From Acinetobacter lactucae (GTDB lineage: Bacteria > Pseudomonadota > Gammaproteobacteria > Pseudomonadales > Moraxellaceae), in assembly GCF_001605885.1 (NCBI RefSeq), contig NZ_LRPE01000034.1, positions 1 through 64,000 on the forward strand: a stretch of 64,000 bases of DNA, read 5' to 3'. The notes beneath the pieces are model-generated. The model was given only the letters and a program-made list of their open reading frames with translations. It ran no database searches and was not told where the DNA came from. A program made the translations under genes and the position numbers. The first letter of the stretch is position 1, and each line of letters begins with the position of its first letter. Shown here piece after piece: positions 1 to 7,554 of the stretch.

Positions 1-51
1 ATACTTTTTAGGCTTTTTAGCATTTTATCTATATTATTTGATCAATTTTAC

Positions 52-71
52 ATTGATAATAGGTTATCAAT
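52..71. repeat. Inverted repeat upstream of mlaA
   Basis: Perfect 8-bp arms ATTGATAA and TTATCAAT flank a 4-nt centre (TAGG), about 70 bp before mlaA. The short T run after it (TTTTG) would allow a weak terminator for a gene outside the window. Its place in the mlaA promoter region would equally allow an operator. The sequence does not decide between these. Confidence 0.4.
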
Positions 72-140
72 TTTGTATTAAAACATATCTCCACCCAACT
101 GCACATTAAGTATTAGCCTGGCTGGCGGTTAAGGAATTAT

Positions 141-1019
141 ATGAATTATTCTAATTTAATTTTACTAAGCGTGTTATCTATAGGTGTTTGCACCTCTATA
201 TATGCTCAAGAAACTACTACAAGCGACCCTTCTGATGCTAGCTCATTAGAAAATACAGCGCCCACTCATCACCGCTCACAAATCATTCAAGATTTAAAAA
301 ATATTAAAGTTAAAGATTTAAAAATTAATGCAAATGCTGCACAACCAGATCCTGTAAAAGACCCATTACAATCATTAAATCGTCCAATTTATTCATTTAA
401 TGATATGTTGGATCGAAATTTTTTACGTCCTGTTGCTGTTCAATATAAAGAAAAAACTCCAGAAGATGTACGTGGTTCTTATCGCCAGTTCCGTAAAAAT
501 CTTGGCGAACCATGGAATGCAGTTAACCAGCTTATTCAAGGTCGTCCTGGTCGTGCAGCAAAAACTTTAGGTCGCTTTACAATTAATACTTTAACGACTC
601 TTGGTTTAGCCGACCCTGCAAGCCGTTTAGGTTTACCGACTGAAGAAGAGAATTTTGGTGTAACGCTCGGTTACTATGGTGTTCCTTCTGGCCCATTCCT
701 TATGTTGCCTTTTTTTGGTCCAAGTACTTTACGTGATGGTTTTGGCTTAGCAGTAGATGCCCAAGCTCGTCCTCAGAAATATGTTATGGATGATCAAGAC
801 GGCCTTTACTGGTCAAGTAATATGTTACAAGCCGTTGATACACGTGCTCAATATCTAGATTTAGATCAAACTTTACAGGGCGATCAATATGCCATGATTC
901 GAGACTTATATCTCCAACGTAAAGCATTCCAAATTGCAGAAAAAAAGGGCGACTCAGCTGATGTATCTTTCATTGATGATGATTTAGAAGATACACCAGA
1001 TGAGAATCAAAACCCTTAA
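141..1019 (+). CDS. mlaA: MlaA/VacJ-family phospholipid-transport protein
   Basis: Outer-membrane component of the Mla pathway, which removes mislocalised phospholipid from the outer leaflet and passes it to periplasmic MlaC. The 292-residue product has an export signal, a variable linker to about residue 70, then the family core with DPLQSLNRPIYSFND near 73, the long amphipathic-helix segment, and the GPFLMLPFFGPSTLRDG signature near 182. The start has a good ribosome-binding site (AAGGAAT). Unlike E. coli MlaA there is no good lipobox: Cys17 sits in IGVC, with Val at -1, while a signal peptidase I site (IYA/QE) follows at about residue 22. The n-region also has no Lys or Arg. The acidic C-terminal tail is typical of longer homologues. 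No other mla genes are nearby. Confidence 0.9.
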   Translation: MNYSNLILLSVLSIGVCTSIYAQETTTSDPSDASSLENTAPTHHRSQIIQDLKNIKVKDLKINANAAQPDPVKDPLQSLNRPIYSFNDMLDRNFLRPVAVQYKEKTPEDVRGSYRQFRKNLGEPWNAVNQLIQGRPGRAAKTLGRFTINTLTTLGLADPASRLGLPTEEENFGVTLGYYGVPSGPFLMLPFFGPSTLRDGFGLAVDAQARPQKYVMDDQDGLYWSSNMLQAVDTRAQYLDLDQTLQGDQYAMIRDLYLQRKAFQIAEKKGDSADVSFIDDDLEDTPDENQNP

Positions 1020-1025
1020 AACATG

Positions 1026-1071
1026 AAATCAAGGTATTGCTCGGATTAAGAGTTTGGCAATACCTTGATTT
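1026..1071 (+). terminator. Long perfect hairpin after mlaA
   Basis: Two perfectly complementary 15-nt arms (AAATCAAGGTATTGC and its reverse complement) enclose a 16-nt loop, starting 7 nt after the mlaA stop codon. The hairpin separates mlaA from gigA and would stabilise or end the mlaA mRNA. It lacks a real U-tract (only GATTTTGATC follows), so it is not a standard intrinsic terminator. Confidence 0.55.
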
Positions 1072-1130
1072 TGATCATACATACTCTATGATGAATAAAG
1101 TGATCATATAAAAGGACTACCATCTCTTCT

Positions 1131-2099
1131 ATGTATTTTATTAAACCGACACGCTCTATTCCTTATTTAGAGCAAGCTTTGGATAAATTGCCAGGCTTAC
1201 AAGTCATTAACATAGATGATTTAGATTTATATGATCCAACCATCATTGCAATTGCAGATGTACAAGATTTCCTAACTTATAAATGGAATTTACCAACAAT
1301 TGTGATTGCTTTTGAACATGAAGGTACTGCTTTAGCTCAAGCTTGGGAGGCTGGTGCTCTAGCAGGTTGGGTGTGGAATCAATTACCTAACGATTTAAAT
1401 AAAGCATTATCAAGAATTGATGCGCAATATAAACGCAATCAAGATAGTCGTGATTTGCCTTCGGCTGCTGAACTACAAAAAAGACTATTACCCAATCCAA
1501 TTGATTTATTAAATTATCAAGTCGAAACTTTTTTTCAGCCTTCAGCTTATCTTTCTGGTGATTGGTATGACTACTGGAAATTAAATGATAAAGAAGTTTT
1601 ATTCTATCTTGCCGATGTTTCAGGACATGGTGTAACCAGTAGTTTATTAACATCATGGATGGCAGCTTTCCATGGCCGCTCTAAAACACCAAGACAGTTA
1701 ATAAAAAAACTAAATGGGATGTTGGTTCAAGAGAATATTGAAAAGCACATTACCATTGTGGTCGGTATTTTAAATCTAGAAACACATACGCTTCGCTGGT
1801 CAAGTGCAGGGCACTACCCTCCTCCTATCATTTTTGAACCTAATCAAGCTCCGAAAATTCTAACAACCAGTAGTTTTCCATTAGGCTTAACTGATGAACT
1901 CGAAGTTGAAGAGCATGTTTGTACATTAAACCACCAATCACGATTCATTGTTTGCTCAGATGGAGCTCTTGAACCTTTTGATGGTGGCTTAAATGATCAG
2001 TTCCAACAATTGGTTCATCATTTGCAAAATCAATCATTTCAAGCACCCGATCACGTAGCTGATGACATTGCCATCTTTAGTCTTTGTCGAATGAATTAA
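1131..2099 (+). CDS. gigA: PP2C/SpoIIE-type serine phosphatase GigA (RsbU-like)
   Basis: Metal-dependent serine/threonine phosphatase of the RsbU/SpoIIE family. Residues 1 to about 100 look like a receiver-type fold without a recognisable phospho-acceptor Asp site, followed by a short linker helix. The catalytic domain has SGDWYDYW at 142-149, ADVSGHG at 161-167, SSAGHYPPP near 224, CSDG near 273 and DDIAIF near the end, covering the metal-binding aspartates. The gene is followed by the STAS-domain gene gigB, the usual phosphatase/antagonist pairing. In A. baumannii the pair GigA/GigB has been described as controlling antibiotic tolerance, stress response and virulence, acting through NPr of the nitrogen PTS. 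The gene name rests on family, order and genus rather than a database match. Confidence 0.87.
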   Translation: MYFIKPTRSIPYLEQALDKLPGLQVINIDDLDLYDPTIIAIADVQDFLTYKWNLPTIVIAFEHEGTALAQAWEAGALAGWVWNQLPNDLNKALSRIDAQYKRNQDSRDLPSAAELQKRLLPNPIDLLNYQVETFFQPSAYLSGDWYDYWKLNDKEVLFYLADVSGHGVTSSLLTSWMAAFHGRSKTPRQLIKKLNGMLVQENIEKHITIVVGILNLETHTLRWSSAGHYPPPIIFEPNQAPKILTTSSFPLGLTDELEVEEHVCTLNHQSRFIVCSDGALEPFDGGLNDQFQQLVHHLQNQSFQAPDHVADDIAIFSLCRMN

Positions 2100-2201
2100 T
2101 TTACGAATCAATTAATTACATAATATACGACTTAAGAACTCTTGAGTCTGAGATGGCACTATGTGATAATTTTTCTATCCTTCTCTGAAAATGGCATTTA
2201 T

Positions 2202-2723
2202 ATGTCAACAGGTCATGTTGAATATGCAAGTTTAAATGGAACGCATATTTTCAAACTTATTGGTGAAGTGCGAGCCCATTCTTGTATAAGTCTAGACAAA
2301 CTTTTAAACAGAATTGAACAGCAAGAGAATGTTGTTGGTGCAATCGTTGATTTAACCCAAACAACATTTATTGATAGTACGGTATTAGGCATCCTGGCTA
2401 AGCTAGGTTTAAAGCTTAAACAAACTCATCATATTCAAGCTGTGATGCTATCTACCAATCCAGATATCACTACCTTAGCCAACAGTATGGGGCTAGGGCA
2501 GGTTTTTGTCATTTTGAATTACTGTGGCGATCCTAACGTTTGCACATTAACGTTAACTGATGAACAGATCACTCATAATGCAATGCTAAGAACTGTTCTG
2601 GATGCACATAAGACATTGATGAAACTCAATGCAAACAATCAGAACATGTTTGAGCCACTTGTGAAGCAGTTACAGAAAGAACAAGATACGCTTGAACAAG
2701 TATCTGACAAGCAAAATGCCTGA
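2202..2723 (+). CDS. gigB: STAS-domain anti-sigma-factor antagonist GigB
   Basis: STAS-domain partner of the upstream phosphatase. The core includes the strand-loop AIVDLTQTTFIDSTVLG, where the Ser of DSTVLG is the expected phosphorylation site that GigA would dephosphorylate. I chose the ATG at 2202 (MSTGHVEY, 173 aa) because translation from the in-frame TTG at 2142 would add 20 residues, mostly hydrophobic, that do not belong to a STAS fold. The domain ends near residue 100, and about 70 mostly helical residues follow, longer than minimal SpoIIAA/RsbV proteins (about 110 aa). It is likely co-transcribed with gigA, 102 bp upstream. In Acinetobacter GigB is reported to interact with NPr, whose gene lies in this window at 36911-37180. 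Confidence 0.83.
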   Translation: MSTGHVEYASLNGTHIFKLIGEVRAHSCISLDKLLNRIEQQENVVGAIVDLTQTTFIDSTVLGILAKLGLKLKQTHHIQAVMLSTNPDITTLANSMGLGQVFVILNYCGDPNVCTLTLTDEQITHNAMLRTVLDAHKTLMKLNANNQNMFEPLVKQLQKEQDTLEQVSDKQNA

Positions 2724-2743
2724 TTTTTAAGCCGGACTAGAAT

Positions 2744-3568
2744 ATGACCCTTGTTTCTGTTGCTCAAATGAATTCTCAAGATGATATTGAAAATAATTTT
2801 CAAGTCATTGAGTCTTTGATTCAACAAAGTAAGGCACAAAATGCTAGCTTGATTGTTTTCCCCGAAAACTTTGTATGTTTTGCTGCTGGAAAACAGCGCG
2901 AAACAGCCGAGCAATTTGAGTCTATTCAACAAAGGCTTGAGAAACTGGCGCATCAATATCAAATCTGGATTGTGGCCGGTACTTTACCATGCCCATTTCG
3001 TCCAGATGGATCTACTATTCAAGATGGTCGAGTCCGAACTGTTAGTCTTTGTATCAGCCCTGAGCGTACAGAAGCACGTTATGACAAGATCCATTTATTT
3101 GATGTACAAGTGGGTGATGCTGTCGGTGGTTATCAAGAGTCTCGTTTCTTTGAACCTGGGACAGACGTAGTAGTCACATCTACCCCTTTTGGCAATATTG
3201 GCTTAATGGTATGTTATGACTTACGTTTTCCAGAGCTTGCTCTCACCCTGAGACAACAAGGCGCTCATATTCTTACTGCTCCTGCTGCGTTTACCTATAC
3301 AACTGGACAAATGCACTGGCAGCTTTTGCTACAAGCTCGAGCAATGGATAGCCAATGTTATGTTTTAGGCGCAGCACAACAGGGCTGGCATGGTGAAAAA
3401 CGACAAACCTGGGGACACTCTGGGGCAACAGATAGTCGTGGCCAAATTTTAAGTATGATTGGATATGAAGGGAATGGTTTAATCACTGTACCCTTTGATT
3501 TAACAGCACAAGAACTCGTCCGCTCATCAATGCCTCTGATGACTCACCGTAAATTGATTCATTATTAA
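2744..3568 (+). CDS. Nitrilase-superfamily amidohydrolase (Nit1/Nit2-like)
   Basis: Carbon-nitrogen hydrolase of 274 residues with the full Glu-Lys-Cys triad: E41 in FPENF, K115 in YDKIHLFD and C157 in VCYDLRFPEL. The YDKIHLFD and CYDLRFPEL blocks are those of the Nit1/YbeM branch, whose characterised members hydrolyse deaminated glutathione (a metabolite-repair reaction). That substrate is inference from family here. It is cytoplasmic, with no signal peptide. It begins 20 bp after gigB and is followed 14 bp later by a small secreted protein, so the four genes from gigA could be one transcript ending at the hairpin near 4000. Confidence 0.85.
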   Translation: MTLVSVAQMNSQDDIENNFQVIESLIQQSKAQNASLIVFPENFVCFAAGKQRETAEQFESIQQRLEKLAHQYQIWIVAGTLPCPFRPDGSTIQDGRVRTVSLCISPERTEARYDKIHLFDVQVGDAVGGYQESRFFEPGTDVVVTSTPFGNIGLMVCYDLRFPELALTLRQQGAHILTAPAAFTYTTGQMHWQLLLQARAMDSQCYVLGAAQQGWHGEKRQTWGHSGATDSRGQILSMIGYEGNGLITVPFDLTAQELVRSSMPLMTHRKLIHY

Positions 3569-3582
3569 AAGTTTAATTATTC

Positions 3583-3957
3583 ATGTGGAAATACTTATTT
3601 AGCATTTTTTGCTTGGGGGCAAATATTCATTGTTATGCAGAGTTTGGTACAACAAACCATTTTGTTTCGCCTACTGCACAGCTCAACTCAGATATTCTTC
3701 CAGCAACTCCTAAAAATATTCCCTTGCCCGCTTTTGGCCAAAGAATTATTGGCTGGGGTACGGGTGCAGAAGGAGCAAGACAACGTTTAGAAAATATTCA
3801 GCCTGCAGATGTTTCTGTGATTAAAAAACAAGGCACCACACTTGAAATGATTACTGCATGGCAAGATTTTTATGAACAAGAGCAGCAACGCAATGCAAAT
3901 AATCCTACCGCTAAATATCGTGCGCGTTTAATGAAAAAAATTGCAGATTTGTGGTAA
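3583..3957 (+). CDS. Small secreted protein of unknown function (possibly DUF4951)
   Basis: A 124-residue protein with an N-terminal hydrophobic segment ending HCYA/EF, a plausible signal peptidase I site near residue 19. The mature part has a conserved-looking block GQRIIGWGTGAEGARQRL (from about residue 52), then a helical Arg/Lys-rich end. I believe this matches the Acinetobacter family DUF4951, but only from memory of the GWGTG block. No enzymatic motif is visible. It is tightly spaced behind the amidase (14 bp) and followed by a strong terminator, so it appears to be the last gene of the gig transcript. Function unknown. Confidence 0.7.
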   Translation: MWKYLFSIFCLGANIHCYAEFGTTNHFVSPTAQLNSDILPATPKNIPLPAFGQRIIGWGTGAEGARQRLENIQPADVSVIKKQGTTLEMITAWQDFYEQEQQRNANNPTAKYRARLMKKIADLW

Positions 3958-3986
3958 ACACTTTCATCTAGAATATTTTTATCTTA

Positions 3987-4017
3987 TGGAATAATTGATG
4001 TAATTATTCCATTTTTT
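3987..4017 (+). terminator. Rho-independent terminator after the small secreted gene
   Basis: Perfect 10-bp stem (TGGAATAATT with AATTATTCCA), 5-nt loop, then six T. It ends the plus-strand run that begins at gigA. Confidence 0.8.
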
Positions 4018-4122
4018 ATGTGCGTTAATTTGTTTTATTCATAACCTATTCTGATGAACATTTAAGAAACTGAATAGAACGCGATATACTACAAAAGCAA
4101 TATTAGTTTCTTTGAGGAATAT

Positions 4123-4560
4123 ATGGACCAAGACTGTCAAAACTTAAAGCTTGAGAATCAATTATGTTTCCTCATTTATTCAACAAATTTAGCGCTTAAT
4201 CAACTCTACAGAAAACTTCTAGCGCCTTTGGGCATTACCTATCCCCAATATTTAGTGATGTTAGTGTTGTGGGAACAAGATGAAGTCACTGTTTCAGAAA
4301 TTGGAGCTAAACTTTTTTTAGAATCATCTACCCTTACCCCTATCTTGAAAAAATTAGAAGCCCAACATTTGCTTCATCGTACCCGTTCATCTCAAGATGA
4401 AAGACAAGTGATTATTACGTTGAGTGATGACGGAAAAAAATTAAAAGATCAAGCAATGCATATTCCAGCAGGTGTACTAGAAGCAAGTTCATGTGATATG
4501 ACCACGCTAATAGGCCTCAAAGATCAACTTACTAAACTCCGTACAAATATAGCTAAATAA
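4123..4560 (+). CDS. ohrR: MarR-family organic-peroxide sensor OhrR
   Basis: MarR/OhrR winged-helix repressor of 145 residues. Cys15 in LENQLCF is at the position of the peroxide-reactive cysteine of OhrR. Cys124 in SSCDM would be the resolving cysteine of the two-Cys (Xanthomonas) type, and Cys5 is extra. The recognition helix and wing run through [30 protein letters not shown]. The gene for the expected target, ohr, follows on the same strand. Oxidation by organic hydroperoxides should release the DNA and induce ohr. The start ATG has a modest GAGG ribosome-binding site. Confidence 0.92.
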   Translation: MDQDCQNLKLENQLCFLIYSTNLALNQLYRKLLAPLGITYPQYLVMLVLWEQDEVTVSEIGAKLFLESSTLTPILKKLEAQHLLHRTRSSQDERQVIITLSDDGKKLKDQAMHIPAGVLEASSCDMTTLIGLKDQLTKLRTNIAK

Positions 4561-4580
4561 TCACCAATTTTTTTACAAAA

Positions 4581-4613
4581 TTGACTTGTCAAAATAATTA
4601 AGTCGTGTACGAT
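4581..4613 (+). promoter_or_regulatory. Candidate ohr promoter with overlapping palindromic OhrR operator
   Basis: The perfect palindrome TTGAC-TT-GTCAA (4581-4592) overlaps a -35-like TTGTCA (4586-4591), which is 16 bp from a -10-like TACGAT (4608-4613). A dimeric repressor bound here would block the -35. The placement between ohrR and ohr makes OhrR the natural candidate, although the sequence differs from the better-known AATT-rich OhrR boxes. Confidence 0.5.
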
Positions 4614-4648
4614 ATATTTGTATTCAATTTATTTTAGGAATAAAAAAG

Positions 4649-5080
4649 ATGTCATTAGAAAAAGTTGTTTATCGTGCAAAGGCTAAAGCAACTGGTGGTC
4701 GTGATGGCCGTGCGACTTCATCAGACGGCGTATTAGATGTACAACTTGGTGTACCTAAAGAAATGGGTGGCGCTGGTGGTGCTGTAACAAATCCAGAGCA
4801 ATTATTCGCAGCTGGTTATTCAGCATGCTTTTTAGGTGCTTTAAAATTTGTTGCAAACCGCGATAAATTTAATATTAGTAAAGATGCTTATGTAGAAGGT
4901 GAAGTAGGTATTGGCCCAATTCCTACAGGTTTTAGCATCGAAGTAACTTTAAATGTTTACTTAGTGGGTATGGATCGTGAAGAAGCTGAAAAGTTAGTTG
5001 CAGCAGCCCATATTGTTTGCCCATATTCAAATGCAACTCGCAACAATATTGATGTAACCTTTAATATTGTGACTGAATAA
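4649..5080 (+). CDS. ohr: Organic hydroperoxide resistance protein Ohr
   Basis: Thiol-dependent peroxidase of the OsmC/Ohr family that reduces organic hydroperoxides with lipoylated-protein or thiol donors. The 143-residue product has the normal length. It carries the catalytic cysteines C60 (GYSACF) and C124 ([10 protein letters not shown]), and the usual N-terminal Arg (NR loop, near residue 21) that positions the thiolate. A strong ribosome-binding site (TTAGGAA) precedes the ATG, consistent with high inducible expression. The gene is preceded by its likely repressor ohrR and closed by a bidirectional terminator. Confidence 0.96.
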   Translation: MSLEKVVYRAKAKATGGRDGRATSSDGVLDVQLGVPKEMGGAGGAVTNPEQLFAAGYSACFLGALKFVANRDKFNISKDAYVEGEVGIGPIPTGFSIEVTLNVYLVGMDREEAEKLVAAAHIVCPYSNATRNNIDVTFNIVTE

Positions 5081-5092
5081 GTTTTGATATTT

Positions 5093-5124
5093 AAAAAATG
5101 CCCGAATCAAATCGGGCATTTTTT
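5093..5124. terminator. Bidirectional terminator between ohr and gspE
   Basis: Symmetrical hairpin with arms AAAAAATGCCCGA and TCGGGCATTTTTT and a 6-nt loop. It has a U-tract in either direction, serving convergent ohr and gspE. Confidence 0.88.
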
Positions 5125-5136
5125 ACATCTTAAATA

Positions 5137-6627
5137 TTATGCTTCACTTGCCTCATTGGTTACACGAAGCACTTCTTCGAGTGTAGTTTTACCTGCAAGT
5201 ACTTTGCGCAAACCATCATCACGAATAGAACCTGAATACTCACGAGCATGATTTTCTAATTCATATTCAGCTGCATTACCATGAATCAGACGGCGCATGG
5301 GCTCATCAACTGGTACGATTTCATAAATCGCTGTACGACCATTAAAACCTAGATGAGAGCAATGATCACATCCTTTAGCCTCAGGTAACTGCAACAACGG
5401 TTCATTATGAATATGCTGAAAAACCTGTTTCTCAAAAGTATCGGCTTCACGCCATGTCATACAATGTGGGCATAAAGTACGAACCAAACGTTGAGCGATC
5501 ACGCCAATTAAAGAGCTTGATAATAAAAAGGGTTCAATTCCCATATCTTTAAGTCGGGTAACAGCCCCAATAGCGGTATTGGTATGTAGTGTTGATAAAA
5601 CCAAGTGACCTGTTAAAGAGGCTTGAACTGCAATTTCAGCTGTTTCCAGATCACGGATCTCCCCTACCATCACCACATCAGGATCTTGACGTAACATGGC
5701 CTTTAAAGCTCGCGCAAATGTCATATCGACTTTGGTGTTCACTTGGGTTTGACCAATACCTTCAAGTTGATATTCGATAGGATCTTCAGCGGTTAAGATA
5801 TTTCGAGTATTGTCATTTAAATCAGATAAGGCTGCATATAAGGTGGTCGTTTTCCCCGAACCAGTAGGCCCTGTGACCAAAATAATACCGTGGGGACGAT
5901 GTACTAACTGAGTTAAACGCTCATAGTCATTAGCCATTAAACCCAAGTGAGTCATGTTGAGTCGGCCCGCTTGTTTATCAAGCAAACGCATAACCACCCT
6001 TTCACCATGTGACGATGGCAAAGTTGAAACACGCACATCCACTTCACGACCAGCAAGACGTAAAGAAATACGCCCATCTTGTGGTACACGTTTTTCAGCA
6101 ATATCGAGCTTCGCCATAACTTTAATACGCGAGACCAGTAAAGGTGCCAGCTCACGGCGTGGCTGTACAATCTCACGTAGTTGACCATCTACACGCAATC
6201 GTACAGATAGTTTCTTTTCAAAAGCTTCAATATGAATATCTGAAGCCCCTACCCGAATTGCCTCTGAAAGTAATGCATTAATAAGACGGACAATAGGAGC
6301 ATCATCTTCCTGATCCATTAAGTCTTCTGTTTCAGGAACCTGATCGGCCAAACTCAATAAATCCGGGTGATCTTCTAAACCGGCTGCAACTTGTTGTGAT
6401 TCCCCTGTATCACCTGCATAGCTCGTACTTAAGAGCGCATTAAATTCTTGTTCAGTACATAATTGATAATGAGCTGGCTTTCCCAAGATGCGTCTTGCTT
6501 CCTGCAATGCAATTTTTTCAGTGTTTTGACGTCTAATAATAAATACCTGATCACCGTCATAACGAAATAAAACACCATGACGCTTGGCAAAACTATATGG
6601 AACTTGTATTTGTTTCAATATTTGCAT
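5137..6627 (-). CDS. gspE: Type II secretion ATPase GspE
   Basis: Cytoplasmic hexameric ATPase that powers pseudopilus assembly in type II secretion. An N-terminal domain (PYSFAKRHGVLF near residue 11, typical of GspE) is followed by Walker A GPTGSGKTT near 254, the Asp box and Walker B (DPDVVMVGEIRD near 315), His boxes (LSTLHTN), and a four-Cys zinc site (CPHC and CDHC near 390 and 424). The start is ATG at 6627; a GTG lies one codon upstream. No other gsp gene is in the window, in keeping with the scattered T2SS genes of Acinetobacter. PilB is the main alternative, but the N-terminus and the absence of pilC/pilD argue against it. Confidence 0.9.
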   Translation of the reverse strand: MQILKQIQVPYSFAKRHGVLFRYDGDQVFIIRRQNTEKIALQEARRILGKPAHYQLCTEQEFNALLSTSYAGDTGESQQVAAGLEDHPDLLSLADQVPETEDLMDQEDDAPIVRLINALLSEAIRVGASDIHIEAFEKKLSVRLRVDGQLREIVQPRRELAPLLVSRIKVMAKLDIAEKRVPQDGRISLRLAGREVDVRVSTLPSSHGERVVMRLLDKQAGRLNMTHLGLMANDYERLTQLVHRPHGIILVTGPTGSGKTTTLYAALSDLNDNTRNILTAEDPIEYQLEGIGQTQVNTKVDMTFARALKAMLRQDPDVVMVGEIRDLETAEIAVQASLTGHLVLSTLHTNTAIGAVTRLKDMGIEPFLLSSSLIGVIAQRLVRTLCPHCMTWREADTFEKQVFQHIHNEPLLQLPEAKGCDHCSHLGFNGRTAIYEIVPVDEPMRRLIHGNAAEYELENHAREYSGSIRDDGLRKVLAGKTTLEEVLRVTNEASEA

Positions 6628-6723
6628 CACAATTTATAATGATGAGTAAGATGATTTTGAGTGTACTCTAAGCAGATTACAGCGTGAAGTCTGTTTAACA
6701 ACTCGGTAGAGGAATTTTGCGTC

Positions 6724-7545
6724 TTGTTTGAAAATAATGAATATCAGCCTCGCCCCCAGAATTCTTTAAAATGGTGGGGAGAACAGAACTTTGAAATTAA
6801 TCAGTCGAAAGCATGGCAATTCGGTTCAATGCTTTTTCGTTTAACACGTGGCATAAAAGAATGGCGCATTGAATATTATCGACCTTCTCTTCAAGACGAT
6901 AATGAACAAGATTGGCATCCAATCGCAGATCCACATTTTGCTTTTCCTCATAATGTTCAAGTAGAACGTTATATGTTTCGAAAAACCAATCCAGAATTTT
7001 TACTTATGCCACGTCTGGCAGATCGTTCTGTAGTTATTAAACCTGTTGACCCTATTTATATTCCAGCAGGTCAACGTGGGACTTTATATATAAGTACGCC
7101 ATTATGGATTGCAGGTTTAGTTGAAAGTCAGCATGAACCATTGTTTGAGATTCCTGTTATTCAGCCTAAAGATACGTGGTTTGGTCCTAATGCCCAGCAA
7201 GGTGAAATCTGTTATGCCACTTCAGTGGATGGGCGTACTGATTTGAATCTATTAACACCACGCGCTTTCCGTGCTGTAACTCCAATTGACTTTCATAACA
7301 CCAGTAATCATCAATTACGCTTTGATCGTATGAACGTACCAGTAACTGCTCTTCCTCTTTTTTATAGTGAAAGTACTGGTCGTTTATGGACGTCTCAAAT
7401 TAAAGTTTATTATGAGGGCTCTGATCGTCCCGCACGCATTCGTATTGAAAACCGTACGCCACCTCTTGCTGGTGAAGTGACTTATGTTCATCCACCACGC
7501 TCACCTGGTGGAGCATTATTCAATATGTTTGATTCATTCTTTTAA
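6724..7545 (+). CDS. DUF432-family protein, partner gene of the MscS channel
   Basis: A 273-residue soluble protein with no signal peptide and no membrane segment, rich in beta-strand-like stretches and Trp/Pro/Arg. I recognise it as DUF432 from its overall pattern and from pairing with mscS, but the family has no established function. Translation must start at TTG (TTG TTT GAA), since the next ATG is codon 36. A clear AGAGGA ribosome-binding site about 10 nt upstream supports it. The stop is 9 bp before the MscS start, so the two are almost certainly translated from one mRNA, and a role in channel regulation or envelope stress is a reasonable inference only. Confidence 0.75.
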   Translation: MFENNEYQPRPQNSLKWWGEQNFEINQSKAWQFGSMLFRLTRGIKEWRIEYYRPSLQDDNEQDWHPIADPHFAFPHNVQVERYMFRKTNPEFLLMPRLADRSVVIKPVDPIYIPAGQRGTLYISTPLWIAGLVESQHEPLFEIPVIQPKDTWFGPNAQQGEICYATSVDGRTDLNLLTPRAFRAVTPIDFHNTSNHQLRFDRMNVPVTALPLFYSESTGRLWTSQIKVYYEGSDRPARIRIENRTPPLAGEVTYVHPPRSPGGALFNMFDSFF

Positions 7546-7554
7546 GAGGTTTAT

